Below, one piece after another: positions 44,739 through 53,794 of a stretch of DNA of 64,000 nucleotides. Each line of letters begins with the position of its first letter. Positions within the stretch are counted from its first letter, which is position 1. The position numbers and the translations under genes are program-made. The notes under the pieces were generated by a model, which was not told where the DNA came from, did not search any database, and worked only from the letters and a program-made list of their open reading frames with translations. The DNA is from Sinorhizobium meliloti 4H41 (GTDB lineage Bacteria > Pseudomonadota > Alphaproteobacteria > Rhizobiales > Rhizobiaceae), in assembly GCF_000375585.1 (NCBI RefSeq), contig NZ_AQWP01000001.1:310001-374000 (forward strand), written 5' to 3'.

Positions 44739-47519
44739 ATGCGAGCAAATTCTAGAGTCTTGGAAATGGGCGACCGGCGCGCGAACCGGTGGGGCAGGAT
44801 ATTATCGACGCATCTTTTGGTTGCGGCCGCAGGTCTGCTGGCGATGGCGCCGTCGGCATCCGCCGCGCCGCCTGCGGCCGGTACGGTCATCGGCAATCAG
44901 GCGGTTGCGACTTATCAGTCGGCCGGACAGACCTTCTCGGTCACCTCGAACCGTGTCGAGACGACGATCAAAACGATCGCCGGAGTCCAGATCGAGAACG
45001 ATACGAGCAAGGACGTCATTGCCGGCGGCAATGCGTTCTTCCCGCATACCGTCACCAACGTCGGTAATGCCGCCGACAGATACGATCTGACGACCTCCGA
45101 TCTCGGGTCCGGTCTTTCCGTGGCCGGCATCTATGCCGACGACGACTGTGACGGCGTCCCGAACACGCTGACGGCGATCACCCGGACGGGGTCGCTTAAC
45201 CCGGGCGAAAGCGCCTGCGTGGTCATCGAGGTCAATGTCGCGGCGGGGGCGACCGGCAGTCCCACGCTCAAGATCACCGCCGCCAGCACGCTCGAAACGG
45301 CTGGCAATTTCGTTTCCGGCACGCCGAACCAGCCGAACGACTCCGATACGGACACCGTAAATGTCGTGGACGGCGCCGTTCTGCAGTTCACCAAGAACAT
45401 GAGCCTCGCCGCCGATACGGACGGCTCAGGCTCTCTCACACCCGGCGACAGGGTACGCGTTCGTTTCAACTACTCCAATACCGGCGGAGCCGATGCCACC
45501 GACGTGGAAATCTCGGACGTCCTGCCTGACGAGCTCGTCTACGTGGCGGGAACGGGCAAATGGTCGGACGGCGGCACGATGAACGATGCGGGTGGAGCGA
45601 CAGACCACACGAACGGCCAGGGCCACACGATATCCTATTCCTTTGACGAGGCCCTGGGCCTCAAGGCGGTTATCTCCGCCCTCCCGGTCGGCAAAACGAG
45701 CTACATCGAATTCGAAGCGAGCGTCGCGGACGGTGCGGCCGGCACGATTGCGAACACCGGTACGATCGTTTCGAAACAAACCGGTCAGCAAAGCTCGAAC
45801 GAGGCGCGGATTACGGTCGACAACGGCGACGCAATCGCCGTCACGCTGGCCGATCGTTCGGCAACCGACCCGGCCTATGCCGGCCGCTCGACAAGCGACC
45901 TCCCGGACAACAATCTCGGCGGCAGCGTGATATCCGAAAACGACGGGGACGGGGAGGCAAACGACACCGTCGCCTATGTGACGGGCTATCTGCCCTCGAG
46001 CACACCGGTGCCCTTCGAAGTGATCATCACGAACCATTCGAATACGGCGCAGCGTTTCAACCTTTCCGCCGCGCCGGGCAATTATCCCTCCGGGACGACC
46101 TTCACTTTCGTCGCGGACGGTGCGCCGATCCTGGATACGAACGGTGACGGCCAGCCGGACATACAGGTGGCTGCGAACACTGTGTCGAAAGTCTCCGTGC
46201 GCGCAAACCTTCCTTCCGGCTCCGCCCGGTCGGCGGACGCGGAGGCATGGGAGGCCACGGTGACGGCCACCGCGATCGCCAACCCGGCCGTGTCGAACCG
46301 GACAAGGCTGCAGATCAAGTCCGCCGTCGGCGGCGGCACCGTCGATCTGCAGAACGGCGGCGATAAGGCAATCGGAGCCGCCGTTGACAATGGGGGCGAG
46401 CCCTGGACGACCGTCGAAACAGACCCGGGGGAGGCTGCAGAATTCACCCTCGTCGTGGTCAACAAGCGTTCGGTACCCGACAGCTTCAACCTGTCCTTCA
46501 GCGAAACGAACTTCGCACCCGGCGCTATGCCCGCCGGGTGGCAGGTCGTGTTCACAAACGGCAGCGAAACGGTGACCAATACCGGTGTGATCGGTCCCGG
46601 CGCCTCGGCGACGTTCACGGCGCGGGTCACGCCTCCGGCGTCTGCTCCGCCCAGTTCACTCGGCGAAACGAATATCTACTTCCGTGCCGCTTCGACGAGC
46701 AGCCCTTCGGTTGTCGATACGAAACTGGACCGGGTCACGGTCAGGCAGCGGGTCGATCTCGCGATCAGCACCGACCAGATCGCACAGGCGGCGCCGGGCG
46801 GCGTGGTGGTGATCACCCACGTGCTGGAGAACCGCGGTAACGTGTCAATCAAAAACGGCGCGATCGGCTATGATCCGGCATTTCCGAGTTTCGCCGAGTC
46901 CCTTTGGCACGACATCAACGGCAACGGAGTATGGGATTCGAGCGATAAGCTCGTAAACAGCCTGGCCGATATCGTCGGTGAGGGGAGTCTCACTCCGGGA
47001 GATACCGCGCTTCTGTTCTCGCGGGTCCAGGTGCCTTCCACCGGGGCGAGCGGACTTTCCGAGAGCGCGAAGATCGTCGTCGGAACCAATCTTACCGGGC
47101 CTGGCGGCGCATCGGTAACCGATCAGAACACGGGCAACAACGCGGTCACTGAAACCGTCACCGTTGTGTCCGGCAATGTCGCCGTCGCCAAGGTTCAGGC
47201 GCTCGATGCCGAATGCAACGGCGAGGCCGACGTCGACTTCAGCCCACACCCGCAGGCTGCCTCTCCCGGCGAATGCATCGTCTACCGGGTCACGGCAGTC
47301 AATGTGGGGACCGCAAACGCCGATGGATTGAGGATCGACGACGCGGTTCCCGCATACACCACCTATGTCGGCTCGTCGGCGGCGGCCGCAGGCGGTTCCG
47401 AGGCGTCCATATCGCAGCAGCCGGGCGACGGCGCGACCGGCGCCATTCAATCGAAGCACGGCACATTAAGCCCCGGCCAGGAAGCGACGCTCACGTTCCG
47501 AGTCCGGATCGATCAATAG
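44739..47519 (+). CDS. Exported DUF11-repeat protein, surface-associated (cluster gene 1)
   Basis: 926 aa. Long signal peptide (about 1-42, cleavage near SASA/APP). Residues about 43-90 form a module shared with the next gene (APPAAGTVIGNQAVATY), then several DUF11/conserved-repeat beta-sandwich units (for example LTPGDRVRVRFNYSNTGGAD and GVVVITHVLENRGNVSIKNG). Four Asp-rich loops (DDDCDGVPN, DTDGSGSLTPGD, DTNGDGQPD, DINGNGVWDSSD) look like calcium-binding sites. It ends in a DUF11-like strand TLTFRVRIDQ. No barrel, LPXTG or membrane anchor is present, so it is secreted or held by another protein. It is 54 bp upstream of the barrel gene on the same strand. A start at 44766 is an alternative. 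Confidence 0.82.
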   Translation: MRANSRVLEMGDRRANRWGRILSTHLLVAAAGLLAMAPSASAAPPAAGTVIGNQAVATYQSAGQTFSVTSNRVETTIKTIAGVQIENDTSKDVIAGGNAFFPHTVTNVGNAADRYDLTTSDLGSGLSVAGIYADDDCDGVPNTLTAITRTGSLNPGESACVVIEVNVAAGATGSPTLKITAASTLETAGNFVSGTPNQPNDSDTDTVNVVDGAVLQFTKNMSLAADTDGSGSLTPGDRVRVRFNYSNTGGADATDVEISDVLPDELVYVAGTGKWSDGGTMNDAGGATDHTNGQGHTISYSFDEALGLKAVISALPVGKTSYIEFEASVADGAAGTIANTGTIVSKQTGQQSSNEARITVDNGDAIAVTLADRSATDPAYAGRSTSDLPDNNLGGSVISENDGDGEANDTVAYVTGYLPSSTPVPFEVIITNHSNTAQRFNLSAAPGNYPSGTTFTFVADGAPILDTNGDGQPDIQVAANTVSKVSVRANLPSGSARSADAEAWEATVTATAIANPAVSNRTRLQIKSAVGGGTVDLQNGGDKAIGAAVDNGGEPWTTVETDPGEAAEFTLVVVNKRSVPDSFNLSFSETNFAPGAMPAGWQVVFTNGSETVTNTGVIGPGASATFTARVTPPASAPPSSLGETNIYFRAASTSSPSVVDTKLDRVTVRQRVDLAISTDQIAQAAPGGVVVITHVLENRGNVSIKNGAIGYDPAFPSFAESLWHDINGNGVWDSSDKLVNSLADIVGEGSLTPGDTALLFSRVQVPSTGASGLSESAKIVVGTNLTGPGGASVTDQNTGNNAVTETVTVVSGNVAVAKVQALDAECNGEADVDFSPHPQAASPGECIVYRVTAVNVGTANADGLRIDDAVPAYTTYVGSSAAAAGGSEASISQQPGDGATGAIQSKHGTLSPGQEATLTFRVRIDQ

Positions 47520-47573
47520 CTTCGCCGAAGATCGAGCGGGCGGGTCCCGTCCCGTCCGCTCGAAGGTCGCTGC

Positions 47574-50500
47574 ATGAGGATAATCGGAAAGACAATGCCG
47601 GTAATGTATCGGGCACTTGGCAGATTTATCGTCGTCCTGGCGGCGCTTGCCTCGATGTTCCCGGCTGCCGCTATCTCCGCCCCTCCGCCCGCCGGGGCCA
47701 GGATCGAGGCGCGGGCGACCGTTACGTATTTCAACGCCAAGCTGGGCATTCAGGAGTCCGTATCGACCAATATCGTGGTCACCAACGTCAAAGAGGTGAA
47801 GAGCATCGACACGGTCTACGATCAGACCGTCTATCTGGCGCCCGGTTCGACCGGTCAGTTCGCTTTCTACGTTCGCAACGTCGGAAACGCGATGGCCCGC
47901 CCGTCGGCCGTTACCGAACAGCTTTCCGGCGACGATGCCGACTTCTCCGACCTCGTCGCCATCATAGACCAGAACCGCAACGGCGCCGCCGACCCGGGCG
48001 AATGGGAACTCACGCCCGACATGGCGATCGAGCTCGCAGCCGGCACCGAGCTGCCCGTGATCGTGCAGTTCGAAACGCCGGCTGCCGGGAAGGAGGGCGA
48101 CAGGGCAGGCATGCGGCTGAGCGCCAGAGACGGCGATGCTGCCGGTGCGGCCAACGGCGTGGTGGTGATTTCCTCCGCCGGCCTCGTTCTCGAAAAATCG
48201 GCCAACCGGGACGAAGTTCCCGCGGGCGGCCCGCTTCGCTACAGCCTGCGTCTGCGAAACAACGGCGTCACTGCCGCCCCCGGCTACTCGCAGATCGAGG
48301 GAAACGCCGTGCGGGTGGACGGGTCGCCGGTGTCGGGCGTTCTGGTGCGCGATCCGCGGCCGCTCAACACCCGCGTCACCGCGGTGTCGGCGACGGGCGG
48401 CTTCAACGAACTCTATCATATCGAAGGGCAGCCGCAGCACAGCTATGTGACGGCGCCTCCCGCGGATATGTCGAGGGTGGATGCGGTCGCCTTCTTCAGG
48501 GCGGGCGATTATCCGGCCGGTTTCTCCGCCAATCTCGAATTCGAGGTCGCCGTCGCCGGGAACATGCAGTCGGGCGCGATCCTCAATACGGCATCCACCT
48601 GGCAGAAGGTCGGTGGCGACTGGGTCGAAATAAGCTCCAACCTCGTCAAGACACCCGTCAAGGGCGGCAGCGCCGCGCTGACCTACACGGCACCCGACGG
48701 AACCCCGATCACCAGCGCGGCGCTCGACAGCAACGTGCGGCTGAAGCTGGATGCGGCTGCGTGCAACACCACCGACGGTGTGGACCGAATTCCCATCAGA
48801 ATTGCCACCGATCCGGAGGCCGATCTCGAGACGGTGCTGGCGACGGAAACGGGGGCGAATACCGGCCTTTTCACCACCACGCTCATCCCCCTCCAGCGGG
48901 TGCTGCCGGCGGTGGAGGGCGACAACATCCTGTCCGGGGACCGGAGCACGAAAGCTTCCGCAAGCGCAACGTGCGGCGGGCAAAACGTATCCGCCGTACT
49001 CACCGTCAATCCCGGCGGCTTCGTCTTTCACTCCGCCAGCAACGCCGCGGTCTCCGGCGCAATCGTCATAGTCCGCAACGCCTCCGGCGCCGAGATAGAG
49101 CGTACCGTGTCCGATGTGAGCGGCTTCTACGTCGTAAGCGCTGCCGAGACTGCAGGCACGTACCGGATCGAGGTGCTGCCGCCCGAGGGACTGTCCTTCC
49201 CCTCGACGCGAACGACCTTTCCCGCCTGGGGCCGCAACCTGGACCCCGATGCCTCCTACGGGCGGCTGTTCAAGACGACAGGCCCCTTCACCGGTGTCGA
49301 TATTCCGGTCGATCCCGACGGTGCCGCGGCGCTGCGGCTGGAACAGTCGGTCGACCAGGCCATCGCAGCGCCCGGCGACATTCTGGTCTATACGCTCACC
49401 CTGACCAATACCGCCGGCATAGGGCTTTTGGACGCCTTCATCCATACGGGCTTGCCGAAGGGCATCACCTACCTGGAAGGCACGCTCCGTCTCGACGGCA
49501 AACCCGTCAAGGTCTCGGGATTTCCGGGCCGGAACCTCGTCTTCGACGTCGGATTCGTCGGACCCAACGGTACGGTGACCCTGACCTACATGGCGGTCGT
49601 CGACCCGACTGCCAGCGGTCAGCTCGCCAATATCGCCCATGCGTCGGGTCATCTGGCCGGCAGGGGGGCCGTGCGTTCCAACGATGCGCGCGCCGTGGTG
49701 CGCATCGAAAGGGACGGCGGCGTCTTCAGCGATGAGGGCGTCGTCCTCGGCAAGGTCTACATCGATTTCAACGAGAACGGGCGGCAGGACCGTTATCTGC
49801 CGACCGGGCGGGATGCGGCGAAAGGCGCTCTCGAGCGTGCGGAGCCCGGAATTCCCGGCGTCAAGCTTCAATTCTCGACCGGGGCGAGCGTGGTGACCGA
49901 CATCGAAGGGAAATATTCGATGCCGGGATTGCCCCCCGGGGCGCATGTCGTCGCCATTTCGACGGCTACGCTGCCGGCGACCGTCGAATCCCGCTCGACG
50001 TCGGCGCGCGACGCGCTGAGCCCCCGCAGCCGCTATCTGCGCATGCTGCCGGGGCAGGTGGCGAGCGAATATTTCGCGGTCACGCCCCGAAAGGGTGTCA
50101 GCCGCGACGACGTTCTCGCCGAACTCGAATCCCGCAGGCGGGCCTATGCCGAAAATGTGGACCCGGACCGGAATGGTCCGGTTCCGGAACGGCTGGAACT
50201 CGGGGGCGAGGAGTGGGTCGACTACTTCGGGCGCCTGTCGTCGTCCCACGGCGAAGCGACGAAGAACACCGAAACGCAGATCGTCGCGCGGGACCGGCCC
50301 GAGAACGGAAAGCCCGCGGCCGCGGACACCGACACCGGCGCGCCGAAAGCGCTGGCTCTCGAACGCACGCGAGATCTGGAGGCCGAGATCAAGGGGCTGT
50401 CCGCCGAGCTCGGCTTTCTCGACCTGGAATCCGACAGCCTGCTCAACAGCGACATCGTTTCCATCCGCGTGAAGGGGCCGGCCGACGGCAAGCTCGGGCT

Positions 50501-53486
50501 CAACCTCAACGGCGAGCCGGTTTCCGAAGGGCAGGTCGGTCAGCGTGTCGTCTATTCCGCAGGAGGCGTTCAGGCGGCGGAATATGTCGCGGTCCGTCTC
50601 GAAGGCGGCCGCAACACGCTCGAGGCCACGTTCTCGGACCCTTTCGGCAATGTCCGCGGGCGCAGGGAAATCACGGTCCTTGCGGCGGGCCGTCCGGCGA
50701 GGATCGAACTCGTCGCGCCGCCCGCCGCCTTCGCCGATCCGGCCTCGCCCATCCCGGTCCTGATCCGATTCGTCGATGCCGAGGGCGTGGCCACCGAGGC
50801 CTCCATGGACGTGACGCTCGAGGCGTCCGGTCAGGGCCGGTGGGGAGCCGACGACATCCGCAGCACCGAGCCGGGGGTTCAGATCTTCGTCGACAAGGGG
50901 GAGGCACTCGTCGACTACTATCCGCCGGCGCTCTCCGGCACGCACAGGATCGCCGTGCGCAACGGCCTCGGCCGTTTCGAGACCGAGGTCAAGCTTCTGG
51001 CCGACGACAGCAGGAGGATCATCGCCGGTGTCGTCGAGGGCGTGGTCCGGCTGCCCGGCAGCGTCGAGCCCGCCACGGGACTGGAGGGCTTCGACGCCTC
51101 CACGACGGGTGTCGACGGCGAGCTCTATCTGCAGGGCAAGATCAAGGGCGATGCTCTGCTGACGCTGCGTTACGACGGTGATCTCGACACCGAGGAGCGG
51201 CTGTTCCGCGACATCGATCCGGAGCGCTACTATCCCGTTTACGGCGATGCGTCGGAGCGCGGCTATGACGCCCAGTCCCGGTCCCGGCTCTACGTGAAAG
51301 TCGAGAAGGGTCTCAACTACGTTCTCTACGGCGATATAGACATTTCTCCGCAGGCGAGCGAGTTTCAGCTCGGCTCCCATAGCAGGCTGCTGACCGGTGC
51401 CCGGGCCCATGTCGAAGCCGGTCCCGTCACCATCGATCTCTTCGCCGGGCGAACGGACCAGAGCCAGGTCATACGCGAGTTCCGTGCCGAGGGGTTGTCG
51501 GGCCCTTACGATCTGGACCTGGCGGGTTATGCGGAAGGCTCGGAACAGGTCGAGGTGATCACGCGCGACCGGCGCCAGCCCTCGCTCGTCGTCGATACCG
51601 TGCTCCTCAAGCGCTTCGACGACTATCGGCTGGACTATTTCGGCAACGCGATCATCTTCAATGCGCCGGTCCCGGCTTTCGACGGCGACGGCAACCCGAA
51701 CTTCATCCGCGTCACCTACGAGCTCGAGACGGACGGCGACGCCTACTGGGTCTATGCCGGAGAGGCGCGCTACCGGGTGAACGACCGCATCGCCGTCGGT
51801 TACCGCGAAATACGCTCCGAAGCGGAGCGCAGCTTCGACGATCGCCGCACCGTGCGCGCGGGATATGTGTCGGCCGATCTCGGCGCCTATGGAAAAGCCG
51901 AGGTCGAAGTAGCGCAGACCGTCGACAAGGATGGCGAGACCGGCCTTGCTTCGCGTCTCGGCTACGAGGTCAAGAGAGAGCGTGTCACGCTCCGCGTCGG
52001 CGCCGCCCGGGCCGACGAGGATTTCGCCGAGGGCTCGTCTCTCTCCCCCGGCAGTGCCGAGGTGAACGTGTCGGCCGACTGGAACGTCTCGCCCCGCCTC
52101 AAGATCACGACTTCGGCGCTCTACGACCAGCAGATGCCTTCGGGCAACGAACGCTTCGGCGTCGAAGTGCTGCCGAGCTGGATGATCAATCCCGAGCTTA
52201 CCGTCTCGGCCGGCATGCGCTTCGTCCGCCTCGAACCGGGCGACGGCGAGGAGCCGCGGTCCGTGCCCTCGGGCGTTCTCGGCGCCGAGTGGAGCCCGGC
52301 CGCCCTGCCCAGCCTGGCCCTCAAAGGCGAGGTCGAGGCAGACCTCACTGACTTCTCGCATCTGCGTGCTCTCCTGGAGGCATCCTATCAGGTGAACGAG
52401 CGCGTGAAGGTCTATACGGGCGTCGATTGGGCTACGAGCGGATCGGAATTTCTCGATTTCTCCAGCGCCGACGGTGCGACCGGAACGATGAAGACCGGCG
52501 TCGAATACCGTTTCAGCGACGACGTGAAGACTTTCGGGGAGATGCGTGGCGGTTCGCAGACCGGCTTCGCGGGCGGTGTCGCCGGCGACTGGGAGATCGG
52601 CCATTGGGATCTGCCGGGCTGGATCGCTGGCGAGGACACGCGCGTCTATGCGAGCATCGAGCGCTTCCAGCCCTACGATCTCGACGAGCTGATCGGGCTG
52701 CCTTTCGGCGTGGACGACGACGAGGACACGCCGCAGACCACGCTTGCGGCCGGCTACCTCGCAACGCTCCGCGACGGAAACGCGCGGCTTGGCCTCGGTG
52801 CCGAACTGTCCTTCAAGGACGGTGGATATACGGCCTACGGCCAGCAATATTGGAGCCAGCGGGCCGGCGAGTGGACCTGGGCCATCGAAAACCGCCTGGC
52901 CACGGCGGACACCGACACGCAACAGCGCCTGCGCGATCACCTGCGCATCGGCGCCGCGCTCAGGCCCGACGAGGAGAGCATCGACGCCCTTTTCCTCGGC
53001 GGCATCAGGGTAGAGCGCGACTTCGCCACCGATATCGATGCCGACACGGCCTACTGGTCGGCCGCCGGTTCCTGGGCGCTCGGCCCGGATATGCGCATCA
53101 CCGCCAAGCAGGCCGGGCAGTACCAGGCGAAGTCGGTCGGCGACGTGACCGGTGACACTTTCGTCCTTCTCGCGCAAACGGGCATCGAGCGGGACATCGA
53201 ACTGGAGGATGAACTGCGCCTGCGGCTGGGCTTCAACGGCACGCTCTTCTACGATCCGCTCACCGGCCAGAGCCATAGCGGCTTCGGGGCGGAGATCGGC
53301 TTCGTGCCGACGAAGAACGTGCTCCTCGCCGCAGGCTATAACCTTACCAAGGTCAATGCCTCGAGCGTCTCCGAAATTTATACGGCCGGCCCCTATGTCC
53401 GGCTGTCGATCAAGCTCGACGATTCGCTCTGGGGCTTTTTCGACCGTGCGGGTTTGACGGTGCCGGTCGAAGGGGAGAGCAGGTGA
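47574..53486 (+). CDS. Giant outer-membrane protein: DUF11/Cna-B ectodomain with C-terminal beta-barrel (cluster gene 2)
   Basis: 1970 aa. Signal peptide about 1-36; the APPPAGARIEARATVTYF module shared with gene 1; beta-sandwich repeats (about 60-470); a Cna-B-like unit (about 478-560); a DUF11 unit starting LEQSVDQAIAAPGDILVYTL (about 585-700); an SdrD-B-like unit GKVYIDFNENGRQD ... VTDIEGKYSMPGLPPGAH (about 720-820); an Arg/Glu-rich linker (about 830-950); further sandwich domains; then from about 1165 a long run of amphipathic strands (VDGELYLQGKIKGDALLTLRY, LLTGARAHVEAGPVTIDLFAG, TYGQQYWSQ-like) ending in YVRLSIKLDD...LTVPVEGESR. The last 800 residues look like a large outer-membrane beta-barrel. 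Function unknown: display scaffold or adhesin is the best inference. Confidence 0.85.
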   Translation: MRIIGKTMPVMYRALGRFIVVLAALASMFPAAAISAPPPAGARIEARATVTYFNAKLGIQESVSTNIVVTNVKEVKSIDTVYDQTVYLAPGSTGQFAFYVRNVGNAMARPSAVTEQLSGDDADFSDLVAIIDQNRNGAADPGEWELTPDMAIELAAGTELPVIVQFETPAAGKEGDRAGMRLSARDGDAAGAANGVVVISSAGLVLEKSANRDEVPAGGPLRYSLRLRNNGVTAAPGYSQIEGNAVRVDGSPVSGVLVRDPRPLNTRVTAVSATGGFNELYHIEGQPQHSYVTAPPADMSRVDAVAFFRAGDYPAGFSANLEFEVAVAGNMQSGAILNTASTWQKVGGDWVEISSNLVKTPVKGGSAALTYTAPDGTPITSAALDSNVRLKLDAAACNTTDGVDRIPIRIATDPEADLETVLATETGANTGLFTTTLIPLQRVLPAVEGDNILSGDRSTKASASATCGGQNVSAVLTVNPGGFVFHSASNAAVSGAIVIVRNASGAEIERTVSDVSGFYVVSAAETAGTYRIEVLPPEGLSFPSTRTTFPAWGRNLDPDASYGRLFKTTGPFTGVDIPVDPDGAAALRLEQSVDQAIAAPGDILVYTLTLTNTAGIGLLDAFIHTGLPKGITYLEGTLRLDGKPVKVSGFPGRNLVFDVGFVGPNGTVTLTYMAVVDPTASGQLANIAHASGHLAGRGAVRSNDARAVVRIERDGGVFSDEGVVLGKVYIDFNENGRQDRYLPTGRDAAKGALERAEPGIPGVKLQFSTGASVVTDIEGKYSMPGLPPGAHVVAISTATLPATVESRSTSARDALSPRSRYLRMLPGQVASEYFAVTPRKGVSRDDVLAELESRRRAYAENVDPDRNGPVPERLELGGEEWVDYFGRLSSSHGEATKNTETQIVARDRPENGKPAAADTDTGAPKALALERTRDLEAEIKGLSAELGFLDLESDSLLNSDIVSIRVKGPADGKLGLNLNGEPVSEGQVGQRVVYSAGGVQAAEYVAVRLEGGRNTLEATFSDPFGNVRGRREITVLAAGRPARIELVAPPAAFADPASPIPVLIRFVDAEGVATEASMDVTLEASGQGRWGADDIRSTEPGVQIFVDKGEALVDYYPPALSGTHRIAVRNGLGRFETEVKLLADDSRRIIAGVVEGVVRLPGSVEPATGLEGFDASTTGVDGELYLQGKIKGDALLTLRYDGDLDTEERLFRDIDPERYYPVYGDASERGYDAQSRSRLYVKVEKGLNYVLYGDIDISPQASEFQLGSHSRLLTGARAHVEAGPVTIDLFAGRTDQSQVIREFRAEGLSGPYDLDLAGYAEGSEQVEVITRDRRQPSLVVDTVLLKRFDDYRLDYFGNAIIFNAPVPAFDGDGNPNFIRVTYELETDGDAYWVYAGEARYRVNDRIAVGYREIRSEAERSFDDRRTVRAGYVSADLGAYGKAEVEVAQTVDKDGETGLASRLGYEVKRERVTLRVGAARADEDFAEGSSLSPGSAEVNVSADWNVSPRLKITTSALYDQQMPSGNERFGVEVLPSWMINPELTVSAGMRFVRLEPGDGEEPRSVPSGVLGAEWSPAALPSLALKGEVEADLTDFSHLRALLEASYQVNERVKVYTGVDWATSGSEFLDFSSADGATGTMKTGVEYRFSDDVKTFGEMRGGSQTGFAGGVAGDWEIGHWDLPGWIAGEDTRVYASIERFQPYDLDELIGLPFGVDDDEDTPQTTLAAGYLATLRDGNARLGLGAELSFKDGGYTAYGQQYWSQRAGEWTWAIENRLATADTDTQQRLRDHLRIGAALRPDEESIDALFLGGIRVERDFATDIDADTAYWSAAGSWALGPDMRITAKQAGQYQAKSVGDVTGDTFVLLAQTGIERDIELEDELRLRLGFNGTLFYDPLTGQSHSGFGAEIGFVPTKNVLLAAGYNLTKVNASSVSEIYTAGPYVRLSIKLDDSLWGFFDRAGLTVPVEGESR

Positions 53487-53794
53487 TGCACCGGGCACTC
53501 GGAAACGTCTTCCGGCCAGGAGCCTCCGCCCTCCCGCTGCAGACGGATACCATACGGGGCAACGATGTGGGCGATTGCCGCCTCGGCGCAAGCTTCTTGC
53601 GCTCGGTGGACCGGCGACGCCGGATTTGAGATCAGGATCGCGAACCAGATGAACCATGCGGAAGGAAAGCAATTTTTGATGATCTCTCTGCCCCGTTTTG
53701 CCAAAAGCGCAACCGTCTCCCTCGTCAATGACGGCCACCGGGTATATTTCGCCTGCTTCCGTGAGACGTTGCCGGGCAGCGGGCCGGTCCTGAT
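53487..53794. other. Intergenic region within the surface cluster
   Basis: 308 bases between the barrel gene and the glycine-rich gene. A 77-codon open frame at 53565-53798 lacks a signal, domain or good ribosome site and is not called. No terminator hairpin with a T-run was found, so read-through from the barrel gene is possible. Confidence 0.45.
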